Made by a program: the position numbers and the translations under genes. Of a DNA stretch of 64,000 nucleotides, positions 51,413 to 63,763 are shown piece after piece. The stretch covers positions 62,001 to 126,000 of the forward strand of contig NZ_JACHHW010000007.1 of NCBI RefSeq assembly GCF_014202945.1, read 5' to 3'. A model generated the notes under the pieces. The model was not told the DNA's origin, did no database searches, and worked only from the letters and a program-made list of their open reading frames with translations. Origin of the DNA: Zhongshania antarctica. GTDB taxonomy: Bacteria; Pseudomonadota; Gammaproteobacteria; Pseudomonadales; Spongiibacteraceae. Each line of letters opens with the position of its first letter. Within the stretch, counting starts at the first letter, position 1.

Positions 51413-54247
51413 ATGCAGAAAAATTCGATGGAGCTACTCTGGAAAAGCTCCCATATATCCGGCGGAAATGCGACTTACGTAGAAGAGTTGTATGAGGCCT
51501 TCCTCACTGATCCAAACGCTGTCTCTGATGAATGGCGTAGCTATTTTCAACAATTACCCCGCGTTAGTGAAAACACAACTCACGATATCCCCCATTCGCC
51601 AATTCGCGATCATTTTGCGCAATTAGCAAAGACCCCTGTTCGCTACAATGGCGCAGTCAACAACGAAGTTAGTGACCACGAACGCAAACAGGTTAGGGTT
51701 ATTCAGCTGGTTAGCGCCTATCGGCAGCGCGGTCATCAGGAAGCCCAATTAGATCCTCTGGGTCTCTGGCAGCGGCCCCGAGTCCCAGATCTCGAACTGC
51801 AGTATCACCAGTTAAGCGAAGCCGATTTTGATACCGTTTTTCAAACCGGTAGTCTTTACATTGGTAAGGATCAGGCAACGCTGCGTGAAATTTACGACTC
51901 CTTGCGGGCAACTTATTGCCGCTCGGTGGGCACTGAATTCATGCATATTGTGGATACCCGTGAACGCACGTGGATCCAGCAGCGCATGGAGAGTGTTCGC
52001 TCTCAGCCGCAATACGGGCTCGAGACCCTTACCCATTTGCTGGAGCGACTGACCGCGGCAGAGGGCTTGGAAAAATCTTTAGGCTCTAAGTATCCCGGTA
52101 CTAAGCGTTTCGGTTTGGAAGGTGGTGAAAGCTTAATTCCAATGATGGATGCGATGATCCAGCGAGCTGGTGCTTATGGCGCCAAAGAGATCGTCATTGG
52201 TATGGCTCACCGTGGTCGCCTTAATCTTTTGGTTAATATTCTTGGTAAGAGCCCTGCGGAATTGTTCGACGAGTTTGAAGGCAAGGTTAAGTACCAAGGC
52301 TCAGCGGACGTGAAATATCATCAGGGTTTCTCATCGAATGTGATGACGCCTGGTGGCGAAGTGCATTTGGCGCTGGCATTTAACCCCTCGCATTTGGAAA
52401 TTGTGTCACCGGTAGTAGAAGGCTCTGTACGCGCCCGTCAAGATCGCCGCAACGACCCCATTGGCGACAAGGTGGTACCCATTGTATTGCACGGTGATGC
52501 GGCGTTTGCCGGTCAGGGTGTGGTCATGGAAACCTTCCAAATGTCCCAGACCCGCGCGTATAAAACTGGCGGTACGGTACATATTGTTATTAACAACCAA
52601 GTTGGTTTTACCACCAGCCTGCAGGAAGATGCCCGCTCTACAGAATACTGTACCGATGTGGCAAAAATGGTGCAGGCGCCAATCTTCCACGTTAATGGCG
52701 ACGATCCCGAGGCGGTGTTATTTGTTAGCCAAATGGCTGCCGATTACCGCCAGGAATTTAAAAAAGACGTGGTTGTGGACTTAATTTGCTACCGTCGTCG
52801 CGGTCATAACGAAGCGGATGAGCCATCCGGTACGCAGCCACTGATGTACAGCAAAATTAGCAAACAGAAAACGACCCGTGAACTGTATGTTAATAAGCTG
52901 CTCGACGAAGGCATTATCGATAAGGCCCTCGCAGAGAAAATGGCTGACGATTACCGTCAGGCGCTAGACAATGGCGAACATGTTGCAAAGAGTCTGGTGA
53001 TGCAGCCCAACTCAGAAATGTTTGTCGATTGGACGCCGTATCTTGGTCATGCATGGGATGTGGCTGGCGATACATCGATTGACGCTAAAGTACTGAAAGA
53101 AGTTTCGGAAGCGGTGAACTCGGTCCCAGAAGGTATCGTGGTGCAGCGTCAGGTGGCCAAGATATACGAAGACCGCCGCAAAATGGCTGTTGGTGCGATG
53201 GATATTAACTGGGGCTTTGCTGAAGTCCTGGCCTATGGCACCCTGCTTAAACAGGGGCATAAGGTTCGTTTGACAGGCCAAGACGTAGGGCGTGGTACTT
53301 TCTCGCATCGTCATGCGGTGCTGCACAGCCAAAATGACGGTGGTCGCTATGTGCCACTGCAAAATATGAGCGCCGACCAACCGAGCTTCTCTATTTTTGA
53401 TTCGCTGTTGTCTGAAGAAGCGGTGCTTGCTTTTGAGTATGGTTATTCAACCACTCAGCCGGACTCACTGGTTATTTGGGAGGCGCAGTTTGGTGATTTT
53501 GCCAACGGCGCTCAAGTTGTCGTTGACCAATTTATTAGCAGTGGTGAGCTTAAGTGGGGCCGTTTGTGCGGCTTAACCATGTTGTTGCCCCATGGCTATG
53601 AAGGTCAGGGTCCTGAGCATTCTTCAGCGCGGTTGGAACGCTTCCTCCAGTTGTGTGCAGAACACAATATTCAGGTTTGCGTGCCGTCAACACCGGCGCA
53701 GGTTTATCACATGTTGCGGCGCCAGGCGATTCGCCCATTGCGTCGTCCCTTGGTGGTTATGTCGCCTAAGAGTTTATTGCGACACAAAGAAGCTGTGTCG
53801 ACACTCGAAGAATTAACTACGGGTCAATTCCAAAACGTGATTGATGAGACCGATGACATCGATAAGTCTAAGGTCACGCGCATGTTATTGTGCAGCGGTA
53901 AGGTGTATTACGATTTGCGTGCCGCGCGCCGCGAGCATGGCAAGGACTCTATTGCGATTGTGCGCTTGGAACAGGTGTATCCGTTCCCGTACGATGACTT
54001 GCGGAATGCGATTGCACAGTACCCGAACTTGAAAAAGGTCGTTTGGTGCCAAGAAGAACCCCGTAACCAAGGAGCGTGGTATAACAGCCGCCATCGTATG
54101 ACACGGGTAATTCGCAGCTTTAAGCCAGAGAAGAACCTATTGTTGGGCTATGTTGGTCGGGAGCCTTCGGCGTCGCCAGCGGCGGGTTATATGGCTTTGC
54201 ATTTGGCGCAGCAAGAGAAATTCATCACTCAGGCACTCAAACTTTAA
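51413..54247 (+). CDS. sucA: 2-oxoglutarate dehydrogenase E1
   Basis: 944 residues from ATG 51413, which has AGGTGG upstream and fits the family N-terminus (LLWKSSHISGGNATYVEELY). Thiamine-diphosphate motif GDAAFAGQGVVMETFQMSQ and NNQVGFTTS, active-site His in the GMAHRGRLNLLVN and ISSGELKWG regions. It decarboxylates 2-oxoglutarate and passes succinyl groups to SucB lipoate. An upstream in-frame ATG (51368) would add 15 residues. Confidence 0.95.
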   Translation: MQKNSMELLWKSSHISGGNATYVEELYEAFLTDPNAVSDEWRSYFQQLPRVSENTTHDIPHSPIRDHFAQLAKTPVRYNGAVNNEVSDHERKQVRVIQLVSAYRQRGHQEAQLDPLGLWQRPRVPDLELQYHQLSEADFDTVFQTGSLYIGKDQATLREIYDSLRATYCRSVGTEFMHIVDTRERTWIQQRMESVRSQPQYGLETLTHLLERLTAAEGLEKSLGSKYPGTKRFGLEGGESLIPMMDAMIQRAGAYGAKEIVIGMAHRGRLNLLVNILGKSPAELFDEFEGKVKYQGSADVKYHQGFSSNVMTPGGEVHLALAFNPSHLEIVSPVVEGSVRARQDRRNDPIGDKVVPIVLHGDAAFAGQGVVMETFQMSQTRAYKTGGTVHIVINNQVGFTTSLQEDARSTEYCTDVAKMVQAPIFHVNGDDPEAVLFVSQMAADYRQEFKKDVVVDLICYRRRGHNEADEPSGTQPLMYSKISKQKTTRELYVNKLLDEGIIDKALAEKMADDYRQALDNGEHVAKSLVMQPNSEMFVDWTPYLGHAWDVAGDTSIDAKVLKEVSEAVNSVPEGIVVQRQVAKIYEDRRKMAVGAMDINWGFAEVLAYGTLLKQGHKVRLTGQDVGRGTFSHRHAVLHSQNDGGRYVPLQNMSADQPSFSIFDSLLSEEAVLAFEYGYSTTQPDSLVIWEAQFGDFANGAQVVVDQFISSGELKWGRLCGLTMLLPHGYEGQGPEHSSARLERFLQLCAEHNIQVCVPSTPAQVYHMLRRQAIRPLRRPLVVMSPKSLLRHKEAVSTLEELTTGQFQNVIDETDDIDKSKVTRMLLCSGKVYYDLRAARREHGKDSIAIVRLEQVYPFPYDDLRNAIAQYPNLKKVVWCQEEPRNQGAWYNSRHRMTRVIRSFKPEKNLLLGYVGREPSASPAAGYMALHLAQQEKFITQALKL

Positions 54248-54307
54248 ACGTGTCTGCACACTTATAGAGACTGTCTCGTACAGCAATATTAATTGACAGG
54301 AAAGATA

Positions 54308-55510
54308 ATGAGCATTGAAATTAAAGCGCCAACATTTCCAGAATCCGTTGCCGATGGCTCTATTGCGACATGGCATAAGCAAGTGGGCGAAGCAGTGCTG
54401 CGTGATGAGCCGCTGGTCGATATCGAAACTGATAAAGTGGTCTTAGAAGTTGTTGCACCGGCTGACGGCGTACTTAAAGAAATACTGAAGCCAGAAGGCG
54501 AAATCGTGCTGAGCGACGAAGTGGTCGCCATCTTTGAAGAGGGTGCGGCGGCGTCTGCGGCGAGTGCCCCTGCTGAAGCCGAAGCGGCGCCAGCGGCCAG
54601 TGCCCAAGATTTAAAAATCAGTCCTGCTGCACGTAAAATGCTTGAAGAGAAGGGTATTGATGCCGCTGCCGTAACTGGCACCGGTAAAGGCGGCGTGATC
54701 ACCAAAGAAGATGTGGTCAACCATAAGCCCGCGGCGCCTACTTCAGCGCCAAGTGCAGTTGCCGCAAAGCCTTCGACCCCCGTTGCCGTAGATGTGCCTG
54801 CTGGTGAGCGCGTAGAAAAGCGGGTGCCAATGACTCGCTTGCGCAAGCGTATTGCCGAGCGCCTGCTGGAAGCGACCCATACCACCGCTATGTTGACGAC
54901 CTTTAATGAAGTCAATATGAAGCCGGTTATGGATTTGCGTAGCCAGTACAAAGATCTGTTTGAAAAGTCGCACAATGGCACGCGTTTAGGTTTTATGGGC
55001 TTTTTTGTTAAGGCTGCCTGTGAAGCATTGAAGCGCTTTCCTGCTGTGAACGCGTCCATTGACGGCGATGACGTTGTCTACCACGGTTTTCAAGACGTTG
55101 GTGTGGCGGTGTCTACGGAGAAAGGCTTGGTTGTTCCGGTATTGCGCGATGCAGAAAACATGAGCATGGCCAAGATCGAAGAAAAAATTCGTGAATACGG
55201 TCTGCGCGCTAAAGACGGCAAACTTAGCATGGAAGACATGACCGGCGGTACGTTCACGATTACCAACGGCGGCGTGTTTGGTTCATTGCTGTCTACGCCA
55301 ATTTTGAATCCACCACAAACCGCGATTTTGGGCATGCATAAAATCCAAGATCGACCCATGGCGGTGAACGGCGAAGTCGTTATCCTGCCCATGATGTACT
55401 TGGCGTTGTCTTACGATCACCGCTTGGTTGACGGTAAAGACGCCGTCCAGTTTTTGGTGGCGATCAAAGACCTTATTGAAGATCCGGCGCGGATTTTGCT
55501 CGAAGTCTAA
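54308..55510 (+). CDS. sucB: Dihydrolipoyl succinyltransferase E2
   Basis: 400 residues. Lipoyl domain with Lys 43 in [10 protein letters not shown], an Ala/Glu-rich linker, the E3-binding domain ([20 protein letters not shown]), and the catalytic core ending [12 protein letters not shown] with the catalytic His/Asp. ATG 54308 has AGGAAAG upstream. Confidence 0.96.
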   Translation: MSIEIKAPTFPESVADGSIATWHKQVGEAVLRDEPLVDIETDKVVLEVVAPADGVLKEILKPEGEIVLSDEVVAIFEEGAAASAASAPAEAEAAPAASAQDLKISPAARKMLEEKGIDAAAVTGTGKGGVITKEDVVNHKPAAPTSAPSAVAAKPSTPVAVDVPAGERVEKRVPMTRLRKRIAERLLEATHTTAMLTTFNEVNMKPVMDLRSQYKDLFEKSHNGTRLGFMGFFVKAACEALKRFPAVNASIDGDDVVYHGFQDVGVAVSTEKGLVVPVLRDAENMSMAKIEEKIREYGLRAKDGKLSMEDMTGGTFTITNGGVFGSLLSTPILNPPQTAILGMHKIQDRPMAVNGEVVILPMMYLALSYDHRLVDGKDAVQFLVAIKDLIEDPARILLEV

Positions 55511-55587
55511 AGCCCGTTACATGGTGGTTGACTCAGTTTGATTGCTGGGAGTGTCGCTATGCGTTCTCTCAGCACAAAAGGAAATAG

Positions 55588-57033
<1,446 letters not shown>

Positions 57034-57046
57034 ATTTGCGGTAGTG

Positions 57047-57082
57047 CGCGAAATTCGGGAAAATACGCATCCCGATTTCGCG
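57047..57082 (+). terminator. Hairpin between lpd and sucC
   Basis: Arms CGCGAAATTCGGGA and TCCCGATTTCGCG pair over 13 bases with one bulged T. TTGTTATT follows. It may partly terminate or protect the upstream mRNA. Confidence 0.6.
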
Positions 57083-57173
57083 TTGTTATTGCAATGTGCA
57101 GAGGGAGCGGGCCAAGTCACTGACAGGATCTAACTCGCTTAACACTTCCACAGACCGAGATGGTAATTCCAAC

Positions 57174-58340
57174 ATGAACCTTCACGAGTACCAGGGCAAA
57201 CAGTTGTTTGCCGAATACGGGCTACCTGTTTCTATAGGATATGCCTGTGATACCCCGGAAGAAGCTGCCGCAGCAGCTGATAAGATTGGCGGTGATAAAT
57301 GGGTTGTTAAAGCCCAGGTTCACGCCGGTGGCCGAGGCAAAGCTGGCGGCGTTAAGCTGGTTAGCAGCAAAGAAGAGATCGCGGCATTTGCTGAAAAGTG
57401 GCTGGGTAAAAACCTGGTAACCTATCAGACCGACGAGCACGGTCAGCCAGTGTCTAAAATCCTGGTTGAATCTTGCACTGATATCGATCAAGAACTGTAC
57501 TTAGGTGCCGTTGTCGACCGTTCATCACGTCGTATCGTTTTCATGGCATCTACCGAAGGTGGTGTTGAAATCGAGAAAGTTGCAGAAGAGACTCCAGAGA
57601 AGATTCTCAAAGCAATCATCGACCCGATGACTGGCGCGCAGCCTTACCAAGGTCGTGAATTGGCTTTCCAGCTGGGTTTAAATCCAACTCAGGTTAAGCA
57701 GTTTGTTAAGATTTTCTTGGGCTTGGCACAATTATTCCAAGACAAAGATTTGGCTCTGATGGAAATCAATCCTCTGGTTATTACTAGCGAAGGCAATCTG
57801 CACTGCTTGGATGCCAAACTGGTTGTTGATGCTAACGCGATGTACCGTCACCCTGAGCTGAAGGCAATGCATGATCCTTCACAGGAAGACGAGCGCGAAG
57901 CGCGTGCGGCAGAATGGGATCTTAACTATGTTGCCCTGACTGGCAACATCGGTTGTATGGTAAACGGCGCTGGCTTGGCCATGGGTACCATGGATATCGT
58001 TTCTCTGCACGGCGGTTTCCCTGCTAACTTCCTTGATGTTGGTGGTGGTGCTACTAAAGAGCGTGTTACTGAAGCCTTCAAAATCATCCTCGAAGACACC
58101 AATGTTAAAGCGGTATTGGTTAACATCTTCGGCGGTATCGTACGCTGTGACCTGATTGCCGAAGGTATTATCGGTGCAGTGAAAGAAGTGGGCGTTACCG
58201 TGCCGGTTGTGGTTCGCTTAGAAGGTAACAATGCAGAGCTGGGTTCTAAACTGCTGTCTGATTCTGGCCTCGATATCATCGCGGCAACCAGTCTTACTGA
58301 CGCGGCTGAGCAAGCTGTTAAAGCAGCAGGGGGCAAATAA
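57174..58340 (+). CDS. sucC: Succinyl-CoA synthetase beta subunit
   Basis: 388 residues from ATG 57174 ([16 protein letters not shown]). ATP-grasp domain ([22 protein letters not shown]) and the CoA-ligase domain ([16 protein letters not shown]). It converts succinyl-CoA to succinate with ATP/GTP formation. Stop overlaps the sucD start by one base. Confidence 0.97.
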   Translation: MNLHEYQGKQLFAEYGLPVSIGYACDTPEEAAAAADKIGGDKWVVKAQVHAGGRGKAGGVKLVSSKEEIAAFAEKWLGKNLVTYQTDEHGQPVSKILVESCTDIDQELYLGAVVDRSSRRIVFMASTEGGVEIEKVAEETPEKILKAIIDPMTGAQPYQGRELAFQLGLNPTQVKQFVKIFLGLAQLFQDKDLALMEINPLVITSEGNLHCLDAKLVVDANAMYRHPELKAMHDPSQEDEREARAAEWDLNYVALTGNIGCMVNGAGLAMGTMDIVSLHGGFPANFLDVGGGATKERVTEAFKIILEDTNVKAVLVNIFGGIVRCDLIAEGIIGAVKEVGVTVPVVVRLEGNNAELGSKLLSDSGLDIIAATSLTDAAEQAVKAAGGK

Positions 58341-59212
58341 TGTCTATTCTTATCGACAAAAACACCAAGGTAATCTGTCAAGGTTTCACTGGCGGTCAGG
58401 GCACTTTCCACTCTGAGCAAGCAATTGCTTATGGTACGCAGATGGTTGGCGGCGTAACGCCAGGTAAAGGCGGCACTGAGCACCTTGGTCTGCCCGTGTT
58501 TAACACGGTTAAAGAAGCCGTTGACGCAACTGGTGCAGACGCATCAGTTATCTACGTGCCTGCTGCTTTCTGTAAGGATTCCATCCTTGAAGCGGCTACG
58601 TCCGGCATCAAACTGATCGTATGTATCACTGAGCACATCCCCGTTATGGATATGCTTGAGTGTAAAGTGAAATGCGACGAAATGGGCGTACGCCTAATCG
58701 GACCTAACTGCCCAGGCGTTATCACTCCAGGTCAGTGCAAAATCGGTATTATGCCAGGTCACATTCATTTGCCAGGTAAAGTCGGCATTGTTTCACGTTC
58801 TGGTACCCTGACGTACGAAGCCGTTAAGCAGACTACTGACTACGGCTTTGGCCAGTCTACCTGTGTTGGTATCGGTGGTGATCCGATTCCTGGCTCTAAC
58901 TTCATCGATATTCTCGAACTGTTCGAGAAAGATCCAGCGACCGAAGCGATTGTTATGATTGGTGAGATCGGTGGTTCTGCAGAGGAAGAAGCGGCTGCTT
59001 ATATTAAAGCACACGTAACCAAGCCTGTTGTGTCTTACATTGCGGGTGTTACTGCACCTGCAGGTAAGCGTATGGGTCACGCTGGCGCCATCATTTCTGG
59101 TGGTAAAGGTACTGCAGACGAGAAGTTTGCTGCCCTGCAAGATGCTGGTGTTAAAACTGTTCGCTCACTTGCGGACATCGGCAAAGCACTGAAAGAAATT
59201 ACCGGCTGGTAA
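58340..59212 (+). CDS. sucD: Succinyl-CoA synthetase alpha subunit
   Basis: 290 residues. CoA-binding [15 protein letters not shown] and GGVTPGKGG, phospho-His 247 in [14 protein letters not shown]. Forms the heterotetramer with SucC. Last gene of the TCA block, with a strong terminator following. Confidence 0.97.
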   Translation: MSILIDKNTKVICQGFTGGQGTFHSEQAIAYGTQMVGGVTPGKGGTEHLGLPVFNTVKEAVDATGADASVIYVPAAFCKDSILEAATSGIKLIVCITEHIPVMDMLECKVKCDEMGVRLIGPNCPGVITPGQCKIGIMPGHIHLPGKVGIVSRSGTLTYEAVKQTTDYGFGQSTCVGIGGDPIPGSNFIDILELFEKDPATEAIVMIGEIGGSAEEEAAAYIKAHVTKPVVSYIAGVTAPAGKRMGHAGAIISGGKGTADEKFAALQDAGVKTVRSLADIGKALKEITGW

Positions 59213-59231
59213 GTTCGGCATGCTTTGGTAG

Positions 59232-59256
59232 AAAAGGCGGCTTCGGCCGCCTTTTT
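59232..59256 (+). terminator. Terminator after sucD
   Basis: Nine-base stem AAAGGCGGC/GCCGCCTTT with UUCG-type loop TTCG and trailing T's. Strong intrinsic terminator. Confidence 0.95.
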
Positions 59257-59319
59257 GCGTTCTGGTGATTCACTTTGTGGCGATGCGCATTATTTAAAGC
59301 GAGCGCTTGTTTAAAGAAA

Positions 59320-59333
59320 TGAATCATGATTCA
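59320..59333. promoter_or_regulatory. Likely operator of the TetR regulator
   Basis: TGAATCATGATTCA is a perfect 14-base palindrome 28 bases before the tetR start. Its size and place fit an autoregulatory operator. Confidence 0.6.
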
Positions 59334-59361
59334 CTTGTTTGGCGTGAGGTAGGTAAATAGC

Positions 59362-59961
59362 ATGGCGTATCGGGAAACGGATTTAGTTAGACAACGAAAA
59401 GTGGCGCAAAAATCCGGTTTATTGCATACCGCTGAAACCCTTGTGCGAGAGGGCGGTTTTGGCGCCCTAACAATTCAGGCGGTAGCCGAAGGGGCCGGGG
59501 TCGGGGTCGGTACGGTCTACCGCTATTTTAGCGGTAAGGATGAGTTGGCGACGGAAGTGTTTAAACGCGCGACGAGCCGAGAGGTCGGTGCCGTGCGCGA
59601 GGCGCTGAATGGCAATGGCGGTCCCGCTGCGTGTTTGGCTGCGGCGGCAGAAGTATTTGCGGTCCGCGCCTTTGCCGCGCCCAAATTAGCGTGGGCGCTC
59701 ATTGCTGAGCCGGTAGATCCCGCCGTAGACCTCGCTAGATTACAGTATAGAAAAACCTACACAGCCTTGTTTGAAACTGTGGTACAGGCGGGTATAGCAA
59801 ATGGTGAATTTGCGCCTCAGAGCGCGGGGCTTTCTGCAGCAGCCTTGGTTGGCGCTATGGCGGAAAGCTTGTTGGGGCCCCTGGATAACCGAGCTTGCGA
59901 TGCGGATACGATTGCCGCGTTGCGATTATTTTGCCTGCGCGCCGTCGGTGCGCAATGTTGA
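59362..59961 (+). CDS. TetR-family regulator
   Basis: 199 residues. N-terminal helix-turn-helix (AVAEGAGVGVGTVYRYFSGK, about 38-57) with the usual YRYF motif, and a ligand-binding C-terminal domain rich in Ala. The gene is followed after 19 bases by an acyl-CoA dehydrogenase gene, so it probably represses that gene in response to an acyl-CoA or fatty-acid signal, as several such pairs do. The palindrome at 59320 is its probable site. Confidence 0.88.
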   Translation: MAYRETDLVRQRKVAQKSGLLHTAETLVREGGFGALTIQAVAEGAGVGVGTVYRYFSGKDELATEVFKRATSREVGAVREALNGNGGPAACLAAAAEVFAVRAFAAPKLAWALIAEPVDPAVDLARLQYRKTYTALFETVVQAGIANGEFAPQSAGLSAAALVGAMAESLLGPLDNRACDADTIAALRLFCLRAVGAQC

Positions 59962-59980
59962 TGTTTTAGAGGAATAAAAG

Positions 59981-61660
59981 ATGCCAGTGATCAACTCAAA
60001 TGCGGATGTCGGTACCGTCAACCCCGCTGATACCCACGAGGTTTTTAATCAATCACTGGCCTTGGAAAACTACAATCTTTACGGCAGTGACCTCCCTTTA
60101 CAGCAAACCCTCAAGGCCAACGGTGCTATCGACGAAGGCGTACTTAGCGCCTACGGCGAGCGCTGTGGTCGCGCAGATGTTATTAACTGGGGTTATGAAG
60201 CCAACGACAATAAACCCCAGCTCGACACCCATGATCGCTTTGGTCATCGCGTGGATTTAGTCCGCTTTCATCCTGCCTATCATCAGTTAATGGATATGGC
60301 CTTAAGTGCTGGGATTCACTCGGGCCCTTGGCGGGCCGGCGCCAAACACGCCCACGTTCAGCGCGCGGCGCTAAGTTATATGCAATCACAAATAGATGCC
60401 GGTCACGGCTGTCCTTTAACCATGACTTTCGCCTCGGTGCCTACTTTAAAGTTGACGCCGCGTCTGGCGGATGCATGGTTGCCTAAAATACTCGATAACG
60501 CCTATCAGCCTGACAATATACCCTATTTTGAAAAGCGCGCCGTGACCATTGGTATGGGCATGACCGAGAAGCAGGGTGGCTCCGATGTTCAGGCCAATAC
60601 CACCGCTGCAACTTCACTCAGCGGTCGGGGCAGCGGCGCGCTTTATGCGCTAAATGGCCATAAATGGTTTTTGTCGGCACCAATGTGTGACGCGTTTTTA
60701 ATGCTGGCAAAAACAGACGGCGGGCTAAGTTGCTTTTTGGTGCCGCGCTGGCGTGAGGATGGTCAGAAAAATGGCCTGTATTTACAGCGGCTCAAGAATA
60801 AAATGGGCAATGTCTCGAATGCCTCTTCTGAAGTTGAGCTACGTCAAGCCCATGGCTGGATGGTTGGCGAAGAGGGGCGGGGCGTTCCGGCAATTATTGA
60901 AATGGTCGCGCTAACTCGCTTCGATTGCATGGTTGGCTCCAGCGCTGGTCAGCGTCAGGCGGTGGTGCAGGCTGTGCATCATGCCCGAAAGCGCCAGGCT
61001 TTTGGTGCTCGTTTAATTGATCAGCCCCTGATGCAAAATGTATTAGCTGACCTGCAATTAGAGGTTGAGGGTTCCCTGGCGCTCACCATGCGCATGGCGA
61101 GGGCGCTGGATAATAGCAGCGATCCCGCTGAACAGTTATTAATGCGCTTAGGCACGGCGGTTGGCAAGTTTTGGATTTGTAAACGTACACCAGGGCACGC
61201 TTACGAGGCGATGGAGTGTTTAGGTGGTAATGGCGTCATTGAAAACTGCATCATGCCGCGGCTGTATCGTGAGGCCCCGATCAACGCCATTTGGGAGGGC
61301 TCAGGTAATATTCAGGCACTCGACGTACTGCGCGCCATTGCGAAAACGCCAGCGGCACTGGAGCAGTGGTTCGCGGAGCTGGCTAGCTCAACTGGCCTTA
61401 TCCCAGACTTGGATCGTGCCGTAGATAAGTTGCAGGACGCGTTTAAAGCGTTGCGAGATCCGGCTTGCCAGGCGCGGCAATTAGTCGAACAGCTTGCGTT
61501 GACTATGCAAGCATCGCTATTAGTGCGCTACGCGCCGCCTGCCGTTGCCGATGCCTTTATACGGTCGCGGTTGGCGGGGCGTCAGGCAATTTACGGCTGT
61601 CTGCCCGAGGGTGTTGATTTGTCGGTCATTCTGGATCGTGTGCTACCCGAGCAATATTAA
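59981..61660 (+). CDS. AidB-like acyl-CoA dehydrogenase
   Basis: 559 residues, long for an acyl-CoA dehydrogenase and similar to E. coli AidB. Shared motifs: VFNQSLALENYNLYGSDLPL, DLVRFHPAYHQLM, IGMGMTEKQGGSDVQANTT, GHKWFLSAPMCDAFL, TRFDCMVGSSAGQRQAV and MECLGGNGVIENC. It binds FAD; AidB itself has weak isovaleryl-CoA dehydrogenase activity and DNA affinity in the alkylation response. Here no ada-type gene is adjacent, so a metabolic role is as likely. Co-transcribed with tetR. Confidence 0.9.
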   Translation: MPVINSNADVGTVNPADTHEVFNQSLALENYNLYGSDLPLQQTLKANGAIDEGVLSAYGERCGRADVINWGYEANDNKPQLDTHDRFGHRVDLVRFHPAYHQLMDMALSAGIHSGPWRAGAKHAHVQRAALSYMQSQIDAGHGCPLTMTFASVPTLKLTPRLADAWLPKILDNAYQPDNIPYFEKRAVTIGMGMTEKQGGSDVQANTTAATSLSGRGSGALYALNGHKWFLSAPMCDAFLMLAKTDGGLSCFLVPRWREDGQKNGLYLQRLKNKMGNVSNASSEVELRQAHGWMVGEEGRGVPAIIEMVALTRFDCMVGSSAGQRQAVVQAVHHARKRQAFGARLIDQPLMQNVLADLQLEVEGSLALTMRMARALDNSSDPAEQLLMRLGTAVGKFWICKRTPGHAYEAMECLGGNGVIENCIMPRLYREAPINAIWEGSGNIQALDVLRAIAKTPAALEQWFAELASSTGLIPDLDRAVDKLQDAFKALRDPACQARQLVEQLALTMQASLLVRYAPPAVADAFIRSRLAGRQAIYGCLPEGVDLSVILDRVLPEQY

Positions 61661-61761
61661 GTCGGTAGACCTCTTGAAAACCCACTAAAAGTCCCCATCT
61701 TTCAAATACTGTCCGTCTTAAGCGGCGGGCATACTTAATTTAGTATTAAAAGGTGGAAATA

Positions 61762-63666
61762 ATGTCAACAGCAGAAAAAGAAACTCTGGGTTTTCAAACT
61801 GAAGCCAAGCAAATGCTTCAGTTAATGATTCACTCAATGTATAGCAATAAAGAAATCTTTCTTCGTGAGCTGATTTCTAACGCCTCTGATGCCGCAGACA
61901 AGCTTCGTTACGAGGCCCTAGCAGATGGCGCCCTGTATGAAGACGACCCTGACTTACGTATACGTATCACCCTTGATAAAGACGCCAATACCCTGACCCT
62001 GAGCGATAACGGCATCGGCATGTCTCGGGAAGAAGTGATTAATAATTTGGGCACGATCGCCCGTTCGGGTACCGCCGAGTTTCTGAAAAATCTCAGTGGT
62101 GACGGCAAGAAAGATTCTCAGTTAATTGGCCAGTTCGGCGTTGGCTTTTATTCGGCCTTTATCGTGGCTGAGCGGGTTGAGGTGTTTACCCGTCGCGCGG
62201 GCTTAACGGCGGCAGACGCCGTGCACTGGGAGTCTAGCGGCGAAGCCGATTTCTCTATTGAGTCATGTGAAAAGGCGGACCGCGGTACGACTGTTATTCT
62301 GCATTTACGCAAAGAAGACATCGAGTTTACCGATGATTGGCGGGTTCGCTCAATTATCAAAAAGTACTCAGATCACATCAGTATTCCAGTGCAAATGCTT
62401 GAAAACGTCCCCGCCGCTAAAGAAGGCGAAGAGCAGAAAGTGCCGGAGTTTGAAGCGGTAAACAGTGCCACCGCCTTGTGGACGCGTTCGCGCAGTGACG
62501 TTACTGAAGAAGAGTATCAGGCCTTTTACAAGCATGTTAGTCACGATTTCAGCCCAGCCTTACATTGGAGTCACAACAAAGTAGAAGGTAAGCTGGAGTA
62601 CACCAGCTTGCTGTATCTTCCTGGTCAAGCGCCGATGGATTTATGGAATCGCGACGCCGCTCGGGGTTTGAAACTTTATGTTCAGCGCACGTTTATCATG
62701 GACGATGCCGAGCAATTCCTGCCGCTGTATTTGCGTTTTGTGAAGGGGGTTATCGATTCTAATGACCTGTCTTTGAACGTATCCCGCGAAATTCTGCAGC
62801 AAGACCCAGCAGTTGATGCTATGAAGAGCGCTTTAACGAAGCGCGTGCTAGATATGCTGAGCAAACTCGCGAAAAGTGATGTTGAGAAGTACCAGCAGTT
62901 CTGGAAAGCCTTTGGGCAGGTGATGAAAGAAGGCCCCGCTGAAGATTTCAGCAATAAAGAAAAAATCGCTAAATTACTGCGTTTTGCGACTACCCATGAC
63001 AATAAGGCCGAGCAGACACATTCGCTAGAAGATTACGTCGCACGTATGAAGGAAGGGCAAACTAAGATTTATTATGTGGTTGGCGAAAGTCACAAAACCG
63101 CTTCTAGCAGCCCTCACCTTGAAGTGTTCCGCAAGAAGGGCATCGAAGTCTTGCTGCTGTCTGAGCGAGTAGACGATTGGTTGATGAATCACCTCGCCGA
63201 GTTCGACGGCAAGTCCTTCTTGGACGTAGGTCGCGGTGATTTAGATCTGGGTGACCTTGAAGACGAAGCTGAGAAAAAGGCACACGAGGCGTCCGCTGAG
63301 GCACATAAGGATTTGGTTGAACGGGTAAACACTGTATTGACTGACAAGGTCGAGAAAGTGCGGGTGACGAGTCGCCTGACGGAGTCGCCAGCGTGCTTAG
63401 TGGTTACTGAAGACGATATGGGCGCGCAAATGCGCAGAATGTTAGAGGCCGCAGGTCAGGCGCTACCGCCGAGCAAGCCCGTTTTTGAACTCAATCCTGA
63501 GCATCCCTTGGTGCTTAAACTTGATAAAGAAACGGATGAGGACCGTTTTGCTGATTTGGTTGGCATCCTCTTTGACCAAGCACATTTGGCCGAGGGGGCT
63601 CAGCTGGATGATCCCGCGGGCTATGTACACAAGCTCAATAAATTACTGCTAGAATTGAGTGCGTAA
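61762..63666 (+). CDS. htpG: Chaperone HtpG (Hsp90)
   Basis: 634 residues from ATG 61762 (AAAGGTGG upstream). N-terminal GHKL ATPase: [31 protein letters not shown] and [11 protein letters not shown], all intact. The middle domain has the catalytic-loop Arg near [10 protein letters not shown], and the C-terminal dimerisation domain is complete. No heat-shock promoter was recognised in the 100 bases before it. Confidence 0.97.
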   Translation: MSTAEKETLGFQTEAKQMLQLMIHSMYSNKEIFLRELISNASDAADKLRYEALADGALYEDDPDLRIRITLDKDANTLTLSDNGIGMSREEVINNLGTIARSGTAEFLKNLSGDGKKDSQLIGQFGVGFYSAFIVAERVEVFTRRAGLTAADAVHWESSGEADFSIESCEKADRGTTVILHLRKEDIEFTDDWRVRSIIKKYSDHISIPVQMLENVPAAKEGEEQKVPEFEAVNSATALWTRSRSDVTEEEYQAFYKHVSHDFSPALHWSHNKVEGKLEYTSLLYLPGQAPMDLWNRDAARGLKLYVQRTFIMDDAEQFLPLYLRFVKGVIDSNDLSLNVSREILQQDPAVDAMKSALTKRVLDMLSKLAKSDVEKYQQFWKAFGQVMKEGPAEDFSNKEKIAKLLRFATTHDNKAEQTHSLEDYVARMKEGQTKIYYVVGESHKTASSSPHLEVFRKKGIEVLLLSERVDDWLMNHLAEFDGKSFLDVGRGDLDLGDLEDEAEKKAHEASAEAHKDLVERVNTVLTDKVEKVRVTSRLTESPACLVVTEDDMGAQMRRMLEAAGQALPPSKPVFELNPEHPLVLKLDKETDEDRFADLVGILFDQAHLAEGAQLDDPAGYVHKLNKLLLELSA

Positions 63667-63676
63667 ACTATAAATT

Positions 63677-63700
63677 AAGGCGGCGAAAGCCGCCTTTTTT
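63677..63700 (+). terminator. Terminator after htpG
   Basis: Stem AAGGCGGC/GCCGCCTT with GAAA tetraloop, then a T-run. Confidence 0.95.
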
Positions 63701-63763
63701 GTATTAGGGGCTATTGCAGCAGTGCTAGACTCTCTAATAATAACTAGCAGGTAGAAGTAAAGT

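Noticed and set aside
54289-55059. 256-codon minus-strand frame opposite sucB
   Set aside because: Antisense shadow of a confident gene; Ala/Ser/Thr-rich with no domain.
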